DNA of 64,000 bases from positions 124,001 to 188,000 of the forward strand of contig JARKIF010000041.1 of assembly GCA_029378245.1 (NCBI GenBank), in the 5' to 3' direction. The notes beneath the pieces were generated by a model that saw only the letters and a list, made by a program, of their open reading frames with translations, made no database searches and was not told where the DNA came from. Below, piece by piece: positions 10,346-21,881 of this stretch (positions are counted from its first letter, which is position 1; every line of letters begins with the position of its first letter). The stretch comes from Roridomyces roridus. Taxonomy: Eukaryota; Basidiomycota; Agaricomycetes; Agaricales; Mycenaceae. A program made the translations under genes and the position numbers.

Positions 10346-12354
10346 AATAATGCATTGTCCCGAGGGTGCAGTTATTATTTGTAGGTTTTGTTTCCCCGCC
10401 TGTTTTTTAATGTATTAATTAGTTTCCTTGTTTACAACTGCTGTCCTTTCGACCAAAGGGTCAATGCGCGTAACAGCACCTTTTTCTTTGATGCGGCATC
10501 CAGGAGACATCACTCCTGCATCTGTTCGGATTTTGCGCTGATGGGAAAAAAATTGTGGCGGTGCGTACAGCTCCCGTCATTGTTCTGCATTGTGCCCCAG
10601 CACTTCGGCTCGGGGATCAGTATTGATTCTGTCGGGACTTTAAAAGATTCAGCCCCTAAATTGTCCTGAATGCCGATCCCTGCCGCTTCGCGGCACGCGC
10701 CGGCACAGTGTGTACACTATATTGGCGCCACAGTGGAGCATATTTTCTCAGTCCACGCTATCAAGGGATGGCATCCACCCACGATCCACATATTTCACCC
10801 TGGAAAATGGTTCAGAATCATGCTCTGCCATTTTGCTGGCAGCGGCAGGCCGGGATAATTCGCTCGAATTTTTTTAAAACGAATGTGGTTACCATCAGAT
10901 ATGGTTACCGCCTGTCATCCACGGAAGCAGTGGCTCCGCAGACCATTTCTCTCCTTCCTCTTACCTTCCCCCCTCCTCCCTCGTCCCCTCCATTCTGCCG
11001 ACACCGTGTCTCCGCGCTCGCAACTTCCAATCTCGACTGGAGACCATTCTGGCGTGACAGTGGGCGTCCACCCTCGTGCCCCCGAGCGATTGATTCTGGC
11101 CTTGAAGATTCGTGGTGGCTGGCTTCTGTTGGTGCGTGGAGTATACCTCTATCTGTCCCTCCTCTTCAATTCAAGACAGATGATTCCCTGAAAACTGTTC
11201 CCAAACACACACTACGACGTTGTGTACTCTTGACGCTGTGTCGGCACTCGTCCTTGACCGCGCTCGAACAGGCACCTTCTGCTGCCGCCTCTCCTTCCGC
11301 CTGCCACGCTCCCTCTCTGCTTCTGCCGGCGCTGCTGCGTTCATTGGCGGCCATGTACCGTGCTGCGTGCCATCTTGTCTATCCGGTTGTTCCTTATGTA
11401 GCGATACATTTCGTGTACCTCGTTAGACAGCCTTTGAATACATATCTTTACCTCTCCGAATGCGTCCCAATCCCCTGCAATTGCGCCATAACCGCTGGAT
11501 GAATTGCGTCGGAATAGATTCCCGACATGTCCGATATGCCCGAAACTGCCCAAAATGGCATTCGGCCAGGGCTCGGGCAGCATTTTTCGTGTCCAACGTT
11601 CCACACTCAGCTCAGATGAAGCTGAGACTCGAGATTCCTATGTTTTGGATTATTTCGGATTTTCTGAGATTTATGGGCGATTTCTAGACGACTTTTTTTT
11701 GTGGGTGCAGAAAGTGGGACTCGGTTTCATCGAATCCGCAGCATCATCTTTCCCACTTCTTCGTCTCGAGCCTTGCATCTCACATTTATTTCCAAAAATA
11801 CGGAAATAATCAGGAACATACCTTAGATCCATAGCTACCCGGCCGCCCAATTCGCTTCTGGGTATCTTTTCTGTATGTTGAGAAAGACGGCCACGACTGC
11901 TCAAATTTGGCCCAAAGAGGGCACCTCACAGAATTGACAACCATGAACGCGATCCTTACTCCCTGCCTTATTCCTACTACAAAGTACAACTACAGAATGT
12001 CTTCTGACCACCAAAAAGAATCTAGAGGCGCTGACGTTCTGGTTCACTCAGAACTTCAAGTCGAACGTGAGGCGCGGTGCCGTGGTGAGTGCGCGAGACA
12101 CCCATGGCGAGTGCGCGAGATTTCGGCGTTCCAGCGCCGTTTTCGTCTCGTTCAACAGATTCCTCAAGCTGAACAAGTCTAGGCTTCGCAGTCAGGCCCC
12201 CGGAGTGCGATTTGCACAGCAGATATTTTGTCATGAAACCAGCGCTTGCCGACTGATCCGGTGATGCCATCACCGCCATCAGTTACGGATCACGAGATTC
12301 GTTATCATCAACAAACGTACGTTCGGTCCACGCACGACAAGTCCTTCCTCGAGA
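10346..12354. other. No gene seen
   Basis: Several open frames of 60-260 codons exist on both strands but have no recognisable domain, biased composition and no convincing intron structure. I see nothing firm here. Confidence 0.45.
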
Positions 12355-12420
12355 GATGGATGTCGCCCGCCTGAACAAGGAGTGGGTAGTCCCAGAGGAA
12401 CTACCACTCGGATACGAGGG

Positions 12421-12718
12421 CAGCAGTACATGCCCGGCGCGGGAAGGGTTGCTAGGACAGAACCCAACGCGCAGTGTCGGAACCCGACGAAGGGTCCCAA
12501 ACACATGTCAACCAGTGGAGGGACAGAAGTACATGCCCGGCGTAACATGGGTTCTTGATATAGAACCCATCGCGCAGTGTTAGAACCCGACGAGGGGTTC
12601 AAACACAGTCACACATGAACGATAGGACAACAGTACTTGTCCAGCGCAGGAAGGGTTGCTAGGACAGAACCCGACGCGCCGTGTTAGAACCCGACGAGGG
12701 GTTCAAACACAGTCACAC
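12421..12718 (+). repeat. Imperfect tandem repeat, three units of about 100-120 bp
   Basis: Each unit contains CAGTACATGCCCGGCG or a variant, GGGTTGCTAGGACAGAACCC (degenerate in unit 2) and TTAGAACCCGACGAGGGGTT. Units begin near 12421, 12524 and 12627. The word TTAGAACCCGACA recurs alone near 13445. This could be decayed retrotransposon flank, but that is not demonstrated. Confidence 0.6.
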
Positions 12719-12865
12719 AACATCCTCGGCATGATCCAGTGATCATGCCAAGGAGGGGTAACCTATAGGGTTACAGGGGACGCTCCACTTAACTCTATTA
12801 AGAGAGGAGCCGCGTAGGGGTAATTAAGGGTCAGGGACCGATCGTACAGGAGAACGCTCCTGAGG

Positions 12866-12870
12866 GATTT
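12866..12870. repeat. 5-bp target site duplication (left), solo LTR 1
   Basis: GATTT, repeated at 13346-13350. Confidence 0.85.
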
Positions 12871-13345
12871 TGTCACGCACTGATCTATTTGCACACGTGA
12901 CAACGCCAAATAAACCAGATAAGCATTGGCGCCGTACAGCGTTAAAGTCCTGGGAACCCCGTCTCGATCGGATTGAGGAAGAAGCCGAGGAAGACATTAT
13001 TTAAAGACGTGGGATAGTTTCATATTTATGAACGACAGCATGGATGTGGGAAGGAGTTTCCGATCAGTGAACTGTCCGATCATGACAGGCTTCTATGAAG
13101 GACACGGTGGAGACACGACAATAGGAGAAGACAAAGGCGCGGGACAATAGCGCATGTTGGACACCAGGACAATTAGTGTAGCATCGTAGATCTATTCCTC
13201 ATAGTATAAAAGCAGTAGCTAGTCGTCGTATTCTGTACCCTCTCCTAGACTTTTATTCAGTTCATTTTACGAGCTTTAGTAGCGCACTACCCAATCCACA
13301 GCATCTTACCGCTGTTGGACGCGTGAAACAAGTCTTGTCGTGACA
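12871..13345. mobile_element. Solo LTR 1 (475 bp)
   Basis: It begins TGTCACG and ends CGTGACA, a perfect 7-bp terminal inversion with the canonical TG..CA, and is flanked by an exact GATTT duplication. A TATA-like TAGTATAAAAG sits near 13201-13211. No second LTR or internal coding region is next to it, so it is most simply the product of LTR-LTR recombination. The superfamily cannot be told from the LTR alone. Confidence 0.85.
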
Positions 13346-13350
13346 GATTT
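13346..13350. repeat. 5-bp target site duplication (right), solo LTR 1
   Basis: GATTT, identical to 12866-12870. Confidence 0.85.
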
Positions 13351-15194
13351 AGTATTTATACTTGGGTAGAATCTCATGTACAGTAGATTCTACCTCGTCT
13401 ATTCTCCAGCGATACTCTGGCTTGCCGGTTCCCCCCTCTCGTCTTAGAACCCGACATCTCAGTATTCGACTTGGTCCTCATTCATACATTCGACACGACT
13501 ACTGGTCTCGCACCTGCACTACCCGTTCCCCTGTGCTCGACGACACTGCAGCCTGAGGCCTTGTATCCGGCCTCTTGCATTGCAGCTCCCGCTCATCTCG
13601 TCTGGTGCTTGACTACACCATCCCATCCCTGGTCGTGTCCGAATCACCGTCACCTTCCTGTCGTACCCGGCCGCGTTACCGAGCGTGATCCGAGCGTGAT
13701 CCGATCACCGGCATGTCGGCCTAGGCGCTGTCGTTGACATATTTGAACATTGGTACACGAACACAAAGTGTACACTAGCAACTATCCAATGGGAGTGTGC
13801 CGGATCCGAGCACTCGGCCATGATGTACGCACGACAACAGCAGGCCCCGAAGAGGAGGAACGACACCCTACGTTAGTAACGCAGCTGCCAACGGCATGTA
13901 TCCAGGCCTTGATACGACACAACCAACGGCGTCGAGTCAAGGTAAGCGGGGCGGATCGAGATGTCGTGGGAAAAGGGTGAAGGAAGGCCTTCGAGTCCAT
14001 GTACGTGGGTTGTGGGATTGAGAGGCGCACGGTGTTCGGCGGGTGAGCGCGGTGGCGTCAAAACCGGGGACAGTGCAAATAGGAAACGAGGCCACAATGC
14101 GCCGGCGCACGAGATCCAGGCAGTTGCTGCTGCATCCACGGCGCCACGCCAGGTCCAGCCGCATCCGTAGAAATCCAGGGCTAGCGAAACCCGCAGCAGG
14201 GAAAGTCGGAGGACCGGAAACCGAGTTATGACACCACGGCAGTCATCGGGTCAGGTTACCCAGGCGCACGTCGAGCTGACGAACGACGAAAGGTCCAGCA
14301 ACGCGGTGTAATAGTAACACAAATCTGCAGATGAGGCGCACCTAAATCCTGTCCATGAGACGGTCCCTCTCATCCAAGTCATCCCTGCTGCTCCAAACTA
14401 GGTCGTCGTGTCTTGACGCGTGGAGGCCAGGTCGGTTACAAGTGCAGGCAAAAGCAGGCATGCAGGCGGAGTGTAGTGCGAGAGCAAGGTTGGGCAAAGC
14501 GAGGTCGGAGGCGGTCGAAGAAAGGTACGATGCGCTGGCGATGGCATTGTGATACGGCATGAGATCCTTGTCAATATCACTATCACTGCGACGCCGACGC
14601 AACCCTCGACTAGTCATTTGCTGCTGCTCTCTTGCTCTCAGCGACATGGTTGTGGGGTTCATCAGCCGTGGATGCATAATGCTTGTGCACCGCGACCGCC
14701 CCAGCCAGAAAACGTGCTGTGAAGCCAATAGCACCCGCTCCCGCCGCCAATCAAGCCCACGCGGTTTGACTCATTGCGATTGCAACCGTGAGGTAGGGCG
14801 CGGCAGTGGGCGCACCCGCCCGCCCTCGGGGATGTAATGCCCCGGGAGACTGGTAGGCTTTTGAGAGTGCCCGCTTTCTTTCTGGAGCGGCAGAGCGATT
14901 TCTTTCGTCCCACTCCTCATACAACGAGACCCACGGATTCGGGGTAGCACTAACTGGTCGCCGAGAGCCAGTGAATAATAAATAAATATTGCATTGACAT
15001 ATATATTGTTGCGCAATCAATTGTGTCCTCGGCCGAGGCGGCCTCATCATTGAGTGGAAAGTCCGATGCTCTCGGAGTATGCCGGAGCTGCCGAGGGGAC
15101 TTATTTTCAGCTTAGGTGAGGAATAAGTGCAGCTGGGGAGTTATCTGACAGTGCTGTGCTGCACCTGCGGGGTATTGCATTACTGTACTAAATT
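13351..15194. other. No gene seen
   Basis: Open frames of 60-130 codons are present on both strands but none shows a domain or plausible splicing. The region may be old transposon debris. Confidence 0.45.
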
Positions 15195-15262
15195 ACCGGC
15201 GGTAAGAGGTCGGTAATAATGCATCATGGATTCCACGGATTACTGGAATGATGCATTATCGA
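15195..15262 (+). repeat. Dispersed repeat X, copy 2, with 12-bp palindromic arms
   Basis: It contains ATAATGCATCAT and, 24 bp later, ATGATGCATTAT, a perfect 12-bp inverted pair around GGATTCCACGGATTACTGGA. It matches the inverted copy at 10266-10345. Confidence 0.6.
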
Positions 15263-15544
15263 CACATCCAAGGGTGTGGGTTGTGTTTTTGACTCGGCCA
15301 TACACATTTCCGTCTCGTCGAGTCGTCCGGTGATTACATAAACAGAGTTCGGGAAGTTAGTCAGTTTTGAAGCCACTGGCGTTATTCTGTCAACTTAAGG
15401 ATGTGCTTGCCATATATACAGCAGCCGTCGTACGACTACGAATGAATGCTTTTCCGATTGTTCAGTGCACTGCGCCCGATGAGCAGTGATACGTTGGGAG
15501 AGATGTCCAAAATACTACCCAGCTGTGGTCAATGTTCAAGCTTT

Positions 15545-15605
15545 ACCCAGTGCTGAGTAACTAGAACACTCGGCGGTTCAAATCCGGCCACAGCAATAGT
15601 CAACA
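15545..15605 (+). repeat. SINE-like copy (B-box type)
   Basis: GGCGGTTCAAATCCGGCCAC followed by AGCAATAGT. The same tail (CACAGCAAT) follows the boxes at 8508 and 16036. Confidence 0.55.
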
Positions 15606-15765
15606 AGGTTCCCATGTTTTTTTGTTCCCATGTTTTTTTTCTCTCTCTCCTCCATATGCCAGCCCCAGGCCGGCCCTTCCAATGACTGACCAAGGTGCTT
15701 GATATCCGTGCCAGACTTGCTGGGTATTAGAACCAACTGACACATTATTCTCCCACGTCGTCGGA

Positions 15766-15810
15766 AGGCGGCGGCGGCGGCGGCGGTTCGACTCCGCGCG
15801 AGGACTTAAA
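15766..15810 (+). repeat. SINE-like copy preceded by a short CGG run
   Basis: About seven CGG triplets run directly into CGGTTCGACTCCGCGCGAGG (15784-15803), then ACTTAA, which is the same tail as at 9564 (GTGCGAAGACTTAA). Confidence 0.5.
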
Positions 15811-16024
15811 AGTGCGTTTCTGTCTTCTTTTTTATGACTAGAAGGCGACGAACTGCTGTGGCCATGCTTGTTCGACTCTCGACTCTGACGAGTTGGCAGT
15901 GCGAAAGTGACTCGCCAGTTTTGGATCTATCTGACTTGAAAGTAAGTACTAACTACTACTGTTCTTCTGTCAACCTGAAGTGAAACGAACGAAGCATGGG
16001 GAGTTGAATATAACTTGTGCCTAG

Positions 16025-16285
16025 GGAGCAGCGGCGGTTCGAATCCGCACACAGCAATTATGGTTGGCAATTACACTTTTCCTTTTTCCCATTTGCAGGG
16101 CCTTTCAATGGGTATCACTGTCAGAACGACATCGACATGCATGCATGTCAGACTCGGGCGCAGCCGGTGAGTGTTCAGTTGACCCATTCAAGACTGACAG
16201 TACTGACAGTGAATACATACACTCTTCTCCCAGGGCTTCAAGGGCGTCGGCGGTTCGAATCCGTGAGAAGACATGACGGGACGTA
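16025..16285 (+). repeat. Two SINE-like copies (B-box type)
   Basis: GGTTCGAATCC occurs at 16036-16046 (tail CACACAGCAAT) and again at 16252-16262 (tail GTGAGAAGACATG). The two tails match the two tail classes seen in other copies. Confidence 0.5.
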
Positions 16286-17358
16286 ATCGTTGTTTTGTCC
16301 TGCCCTGACCACACAGAGTTGTAATTCCAAGTGAATACCCGCGATCTGGCGGTGCTAGTGAACATGGACCTATCCGCGAGAAGACGTTGATTTGCGCATC
16401 GTTTTACCGTGTCCGACCGGGACCGAGTACTCAAGAGAGTTCAAATGCCAAGTGTTGAATACCCGCGGTCTGGGCAAATATGGACCTTCCAGAACTTCTA
16501 GAACTTCCATTGAGACCTCCAGGGCTACATGCCGTGTATTTTGGTTCAAAGTGCAAGCAGCGCCGCAGCGCGCGCTTCAGTCAGATTCCAATCAAGAATT
16601 CTGGCCTCTTGTCTCGGGTACGCGTACCGCAAAGGGAAACTCTGGCCCTCCCGAGCGTCTGTCCCGGTTCGCGTACGGATGACGGAATAGGTCTCACGTC
16701 GGACTCTCTCACGCAGTAAGGTTCAACATGCTACATTGTATACGTACAAATGAGGTCGGTCAAGACTCGGAAAGCCATGTATAATCCCTGCGTACCGCAG
16801 CGTACGTGGCATAAACCCGTTCGAATCCGTTCCAGAGCGTCATCATCAGACTGCGGCCTCCTGTCTCGAGTTACGCGTAGGAAAATCTGGACCCCGTCAA
16901 ATCCCCGTCTCACGTACAAAGTGATGTCACGTAGGTCACTCGGTAGATTCCAGCTTTCAAAGGAACTGTGTCCAAAAGTTGTTGCACAAACACTCGGTGG
17001 GCGAACGTACCATCGTCAACGCGGTTCGATTCCGTTCTGCAGCGTCGTCCTTGCTTTCCGCCTCTTTTTGCATGCATCGGAGTGCATCGGCTTTGCAGCG
17101 CCCGAGATGGCAACCGAGGAAGGATTCGGCAAATGCGTGTACGTACCGTCACTAGGAGGACAGCGAGGGACAGCGGCGGCATTTATACTTCCGGGGACAT
17201 CAAGCGTGGATCAGCTTTAGCGGCTTCTCCACTGCCCTGCCACAACGGCATCTGTCCTAGACGTCAAAAAGCGGCGGGGGTCTTAGCCAGATCGCCGTTT
17301 TACTGCCCACCCACGACTCACCACGACTCACCACCCCATACCCTTCCCCTCTCTCCGC
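16286..17358. other. 5' flank of F-box gene with degraded tRNA-like motifs
   Basis: CGTTCGAATCC near 16820 and GGTTCGATTCC near 17023 are further box-like motifs. No gene is supported. Confidence 0.45.
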
Positions 17359-18810
17359 ATGTCGTTCATCAGGGGCCTTTTCGCTACTTCCTCTCTGTCG
17401 ACGGCTGGGCAGCCAGGGCCCTTCGCTTCGGCAATACCCCCGGAGCTGTGGGACGAAATACTGTCCCATCTCACCGACGACGATCTCCTCCGGGCCGCTC
17501 GGGCGTGCAAGGCCTTCAACAGCCTCGGTATACGCCTCCACCTCAGCCGTCACAACATCGACACGGCTGCGCTCTCTCGACCCACACTATGCTCTTCATC
17601 TCCAGTCCTGCCGGCGCTTCAGCTCTCTTGCTCCTCGCTCCAAGCTAAGCGGCTCGTCTGTCAGTTTAGCAGCGATGTGGGCGTGCAGCGCGGGCTCGTA
17701 GCGTTGCAGAACGTGATTCGCCGATCGACCGCACTCCGTCAAGTGGAGCTCACCTTCTCCCGCGACCTTTTCGACGCCCACTTGCTCGATACCTCCATTC
17801 CCGAGACGTCGCGCTCCCAATGGCGGCTACTGTACGAATTTTGCGGGGCGTTGGCTGCGATGGCGGATAAAGCCAGTGGGGACCGAGTCGTTGTCATCTC
17901 GCAGGGTACGTTCTTCTCTGGCCGGGCGGCGGACGTGGGTGGTTGGACGCTGGGCTCCCCAAAGCCCAGTTCCTCGCCGACCAAACTCTTCTTTCGCGGT
18001 CGCAAAGCCTCGGCTCCACCGGCGCCCTTGCCATCCACGACTGGCGCGAGGCAGCTTCGGTTGCACGAGATCCACTCGGTTTCGATGCATGTCTCCCCTG
18101 CACATACCCTCTTCATCTTCAACAATGCCTCCATCACGAGTCTTCACCTTTCCACTGTTTTCGTGCCGAACCTCTCGGCGCTCCTCCCCGAGCTCGAGTT
18201 CCCTGCGTTGTCCAAGCTCGTCATCGCAGACGGCATCGACGCTGGAGCGCTGGGTGATTTCCTCATCCGGCATCCTGCACTCGAGAGCCTCGAACACACC
18301 GCCTCCTCTTCCCCAGCCAGTCTCACTACAACGCCGATAGACCACCCCGGCCTGCGAACCCTCATCGCCGACGGCATTCCCAGCATCACACGCACGATGC
18401 ACGCGCTCGGGTCTTCGTCCCTCCTCGACAACTTGGCATTTACGATCCACCCGAGTCGAGGCGAGGACGTCCGGGGGTTGAGTCCCGTTTTACGGACTAT
18501 CCACGGGGATTCAGTGCATTTGGGGCTGGAGATCAAAGAATCGGATGATGTGAAGCCGGAACACGTCTTCCTCCTCGACGACGCAGCCTACCTCACCGCC
18601 CGCGCCCTCAATTCCGTGCGCACCGTCCGCCTCACGTGCACTTCGCCCGAGATGGCTAGGGCGGCGCTCGCGTGGCTCGGTGTACTCCCTGCGTTGAACA
18701 AGGTCGTCTTTGTTCTTATGGGCAAGCGGGGTTCGTGCGACTTCGAGGAAGTTGCGAAGAGGGTGTTGGAGGATGTGGAGGTGGAGGTGAAGGTTTCGTT
18801 GGGGATGTAG
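17359..18810 (+). CDS. F-box-like protein, single exon
   Basis: 483 residues in one uninterrupted exon. An F-box-like segment lies at residues 26-65 (IPPELWDEILSHLTDDDLL, then RAARACKAFNSLG), the part that in this family binds Skp1 of SCF ubiquitin ligases. The rest is leucine-rich without crisp LRR units, with blocks such as ITSLHLSTVFVPNLSALL and FPALSKLVIADGI, and would present a substrate. Large expansions of such genes are usual in Agaricomycetes. The start was chosen because the F-box begins soon after it and no upstream in-frame ATG fits. The gene is GC-rich and clearly codon-biased compared with the repeats around it. The substrate is unknown. Confidence 0.85.
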   Translation: MSFIRGLFATSSLSTAGQPGPFASAIPPELWDEILSHLTDDDLLRAARACKAFNSLGIRLHLSRHNIDTAALSRPTLCSSSPVLPALQLSCSSLQAKRLVCQFSSDVGVQRGLVALQNVIRRSTALRQVELTFSRDLFDAHLLDTSIPETSRSQWRLLYEFCGALAAMADKASGDRVVVISQGTFFSGRAADVGGWTLGSPKPSSSPTKLFFRGRKASAPPAPLPSTTGARQLRLHEIHSVSMHVSPAHTLFIFNNASITSLHLSTVFVPNLSALLPELEFPALSKLVIADGIDAGALGDFLIRHPALESLEHTASSSPASLTTTPIDHPGLRTLIADGIPSITRTMHALGSSSLLDNLAFTIHPSRGEDVRGLSPVLRTIHGDSVHLGLEIKESDDVKPEHVFLLDDAAYLTARALNSVRTVRLTCTSPEMARAALAWLGVLPALNKVVFVLMGKRGSCDFEEVAKRVLEDVEVEVKVSLGM

Positions 18811-19081
18811 ACATATTAGATGGTTGGACTCGTTGGATTTATTTCTTGGAATTTATAGTGTATGTATGTGTACTTACCGTGGATAGATTATCGATATATA
18901 CCCTTGTCATGAACGCGCTTGATTTGGTGTGATTTTACTTTGAAGACGATCACGAGCCCGGGAGAGCGAAAAAAAGGGGGGCTCCCGTCCGGGTCCATTA
19001 CTACAGCGCGGAATCGAACACTCCTTATGTAGCTTGTGTGGCCACAGTGTACGAAGAGGGATGATGCGACGTAGATTTTTG

Positions 19082-19135
19082 AATGGGCTAATCCGGGAAG
19101 GGCGGCTCAGCTGTGGACCAAGTTGCTTGTGCTGT
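19082..19135 (-). repeat. Family A SINE-like end block
   Basis: GGGCTAATCCGGGAAGGGCG then GCTCAGCTGTGGACCAAGTT. This is the counterpart of 21458-21500 and, inverted, of 9395-9430. Confidence 0.5.
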
Positions 19136-20745
19136 TGTGCAGGCACTGGGGCAAAAATGATATCCAGTACATCGTGCTCACGTCGGCTGGCAGATCCGAA
19201 CTGCGACGTACCGCCGTGGCCGCGATTCATTCAAATTCAGGAACCCATTCAACTCTCACCAGCTGTGGCGAAGTCTAAGATGGAATATGGGCCTGGTGGC
19301 ACCGAAAAAGAGAGCTCATGCTGGCAGATAGGTTGACCCCGAACTACTTGAGAGCTGTTGCGAGCTCCATTGCGCTCTGAGTCTCGAACACTCAATCGAG
19401 CTGTGACAATGGCACGCAATTTTTCGAACCGTGTGTCTATTCTTACTCCTGGGACTTTGCAGGGCAGCCAGGGTTGGCATATGGAAATAAGTACTTGGCT
19501 TTCAAGGGCGCCTGCGCCCCTCGTATGGTTGTATCGTTTCGCTTCTTCGTAAGGTTCGCGCATGTTGTGAGGCGCACAACCGAGATCATTTTTCCGCATG
19601 GTCCTCTCGGCCCTCGGCCGACGCGTCCACGCCCTCACACAAACTGCTTCGGAAGCGCCCCATGGGCGCTGATCTCATATGATCATCGTGCATCCTCTTC
19701 TCAATCCACCCGCAACGTAAAAACTGTAAGACTTGATTTTACGAGGCGGCCACGCATCGATTCCGGATATTCAAATTTCAAAGTAAAAAATACATTCTCT
19801 AACTAATTTTACTGTTTGTGCGCCACCGGCCCCACGTCCTCGACGCTAACTTCTAAGGGGCAAGACTCGCCCGGTTGCTCATGTCGGAAATCATGTAAAG
19901 CCCTGAGGAATCAGTTGCACGGAATACTTAGGACAAGCGAAGGCCAAACACTCGCCTTAGAAGATGTGCACTGCAAAATCTACCTCCTCTCCAGCGCGCC
20001 GCTGAATCGCTTTGAGGCTCTTCGTGCTCCTCATCAGAAGATGCGTCTAGAAACGGACGGTCAGCGTTTCCTGTGCAGGGCATGTGAGTGAGGTCTCACC
20101 GGGTGTGCACAGAGGGGGAAGAACATCTTCCTGAGCCGAGTCGGAAATAACGGCGGGGCCGCAGGGCCTCGGACCAATCGTGAGGGAGATCGCAGCCGGA
20201 GGGTCTACTGCGCGCAACACAATTTCAAATCAGGAACAAGGGAGGGCGGCATTGCACCACCACGTACCTTCGCAAGCGCTCTCCACCGAGCCTCAGCCTC
20301 CCACCCCGAGTATCCCAGATGGCAAACTCACCGAAATCCCCGTGGCATCCTGCGGATTCTCGCCCACGCAATCCGTATGGGGTTCCAGATTGAGCGGAGG
20401 GTTCCGTGGCGGCGTAAGACCGCCAGTCGAGCCCTTTGCAGCAGCAACGACTGCCTTGGCGCCGAGATTGTGGTGTGTTCGATCCGGACATGTTCATAAG
20501 TCTTCGCAGCTAGCTGAATCGGCGAGGCTCACGGGTCGGGCGCATTGGGCAGAACGGCGGGTAGGGGAGGCTCATGTAATGGGGCAGGTGGAGGGAGAGA
20601 AGGCGAATCAACTAGCAGCGATGGAGTATTTATGCAACGCCGGGCGGCTGACATTCCGGGCAGGGATCTACGTGATGCGCTGAACCTCACGAGATCAAAG
20701 TTTGATTTCGTGAGGTTTCCGCAGCCGAAGGACTTCTTTCGTCGT

Positions 20746-20803
20746 GGCCATCAACCTTACACTGATGGCCATCAACCTCACGCCGATGGCCATCAACCTC
20801 ACG
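20746..20803 (+). repeat. Short tandem repeat, 21-bp unit x about 3
   Basis: Three copies of a unit close to GGCCATCAACCTCACGCCGAT. It has no coding role that I can see. Confidence 0.75.
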
Positions 20804-21439
20804 GAAACACGGAACAATACAACCATACGCGCGCGTGTATAACCCGGCTTTCAAGTCTTCCAACCTCTGTTCACTGCCATCAAAGAGAGTCGAACATGAA
20901 TGGCTGCAGGAGTCGGTCGCTTTCCAGGCATGAAAAAGAAGACAGAAGCGTGGTTTTTTCAAGTCTTCGCGCGGAGTGGAACCGCCGCCTAACGCCTTCC
21001 GACGCCGTGGCAGAAGAATGCATGTCAGTGAATCCACTAGTTCAACTGCGCTCTCAGGTCTAACGCGGATGCCAACCACTCTGGTCAGTTATGAGGAGGT
21101 CTGGCCTGGGGCTGGCATATGGAAAAAAAAACGAGAACATTTCTCAATGCCATCATTGCCGTGGCCGGATTCGAACCGCCGAGTGTTCCCTACTTATTCC
21201 GCCCTGGGTAAGGATTGAACATTGGCATTGGCCACAGCTGGGCAGTATTGGGACGTCTCTCCCAAGGTATCGCTACTCATCGGGCGCGCAGCGCGCTGAA
21301 CAACCGCCAAGGCATTCATTCGTATACTGTAGTCGTACGACGGCTGCGCGTCGCCAGAGGGATAAGCAGTTGGCATGCCTGCCGTCTGGTCCTGGACGAT
21401 GAGACGCACGGAGATCGGTCAGCGCCTCCTTAACCCGAT

Positions 21440-21602
21440 GGTGCGAGAAGCAGTGAATGGGCCAATCCGGAAGGGCAGCTCACCTGTGGACCAGTTTGAG
21501 TTTGCTATGCTTGAGGAGAAAGCAAGAGAAAAAAATATTTTTGTCCATGTGGAACGCAGTACTTCTGCGGGCAGAATCGAACCACCGCCGGTTTCCGGCT
21601 AA
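21440..21602 (-). repeat. SINE-like element, family A, full-looking copy
   Basis: On the minus strand it reads: B-box-like block GGTGGTTCGATTCTGCCCGC, A/T-rich centre, A-box-like block with CCACAGGTGAGCTGCCCTTC, end block CCGGATTGGCCCATTCACTG. This order is the same as in the plus-strand copy at 9288-9430. Confidence 0.6.
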
Positions 21603-21881
21603 TCGCAAACAGCAGACGAATAGAGTCTTAGACTCCGAGTCGTCACTCGATACCCAGAGATGCCAGTCGTATGCCTGCGAATATACATAATTGGGAATCG
21701 CGACGGAACTCGACCCTTCGATGCACAAGGGCCTCTGAGACGGCCAGCGTCGAGAGCGACCACACACCAAGGACGAAGATCATGGTGGTCTTAAGGAAGC
21801 AGAATTTGCGATATCATCGGATCATCCGTCCAAGCTGTCGTTTGTTAGTGACAAGAATCACCCTCCTTTCCTCTCGCCCCC

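Larger units (their letters stand above)
18811..21881. other. Gene-poor region with SINE-like copies
   Basis: No gene is supported. A family A end block with an A-box-like CGGCTCAGCTGTGG lies at about 19086-19127. A box motif in inverted orientation (GGATTCGAACCGCCG) lies at about 21168-21182 and another (CAGAATCGAACCACCGCCGG) at about 21580-21599. Confidence 0.5.

Noticed and set aside
10708..11502. 264-codon plus-strand frame as a gene
   Set aside because: No domain, odd composition, overlapping alternatives in other frames and no plausible promoter or introns.
14342..14734. 130-codon minus-strand frame
   Set aside because: No recognisable family; the region looks like repeat debris.
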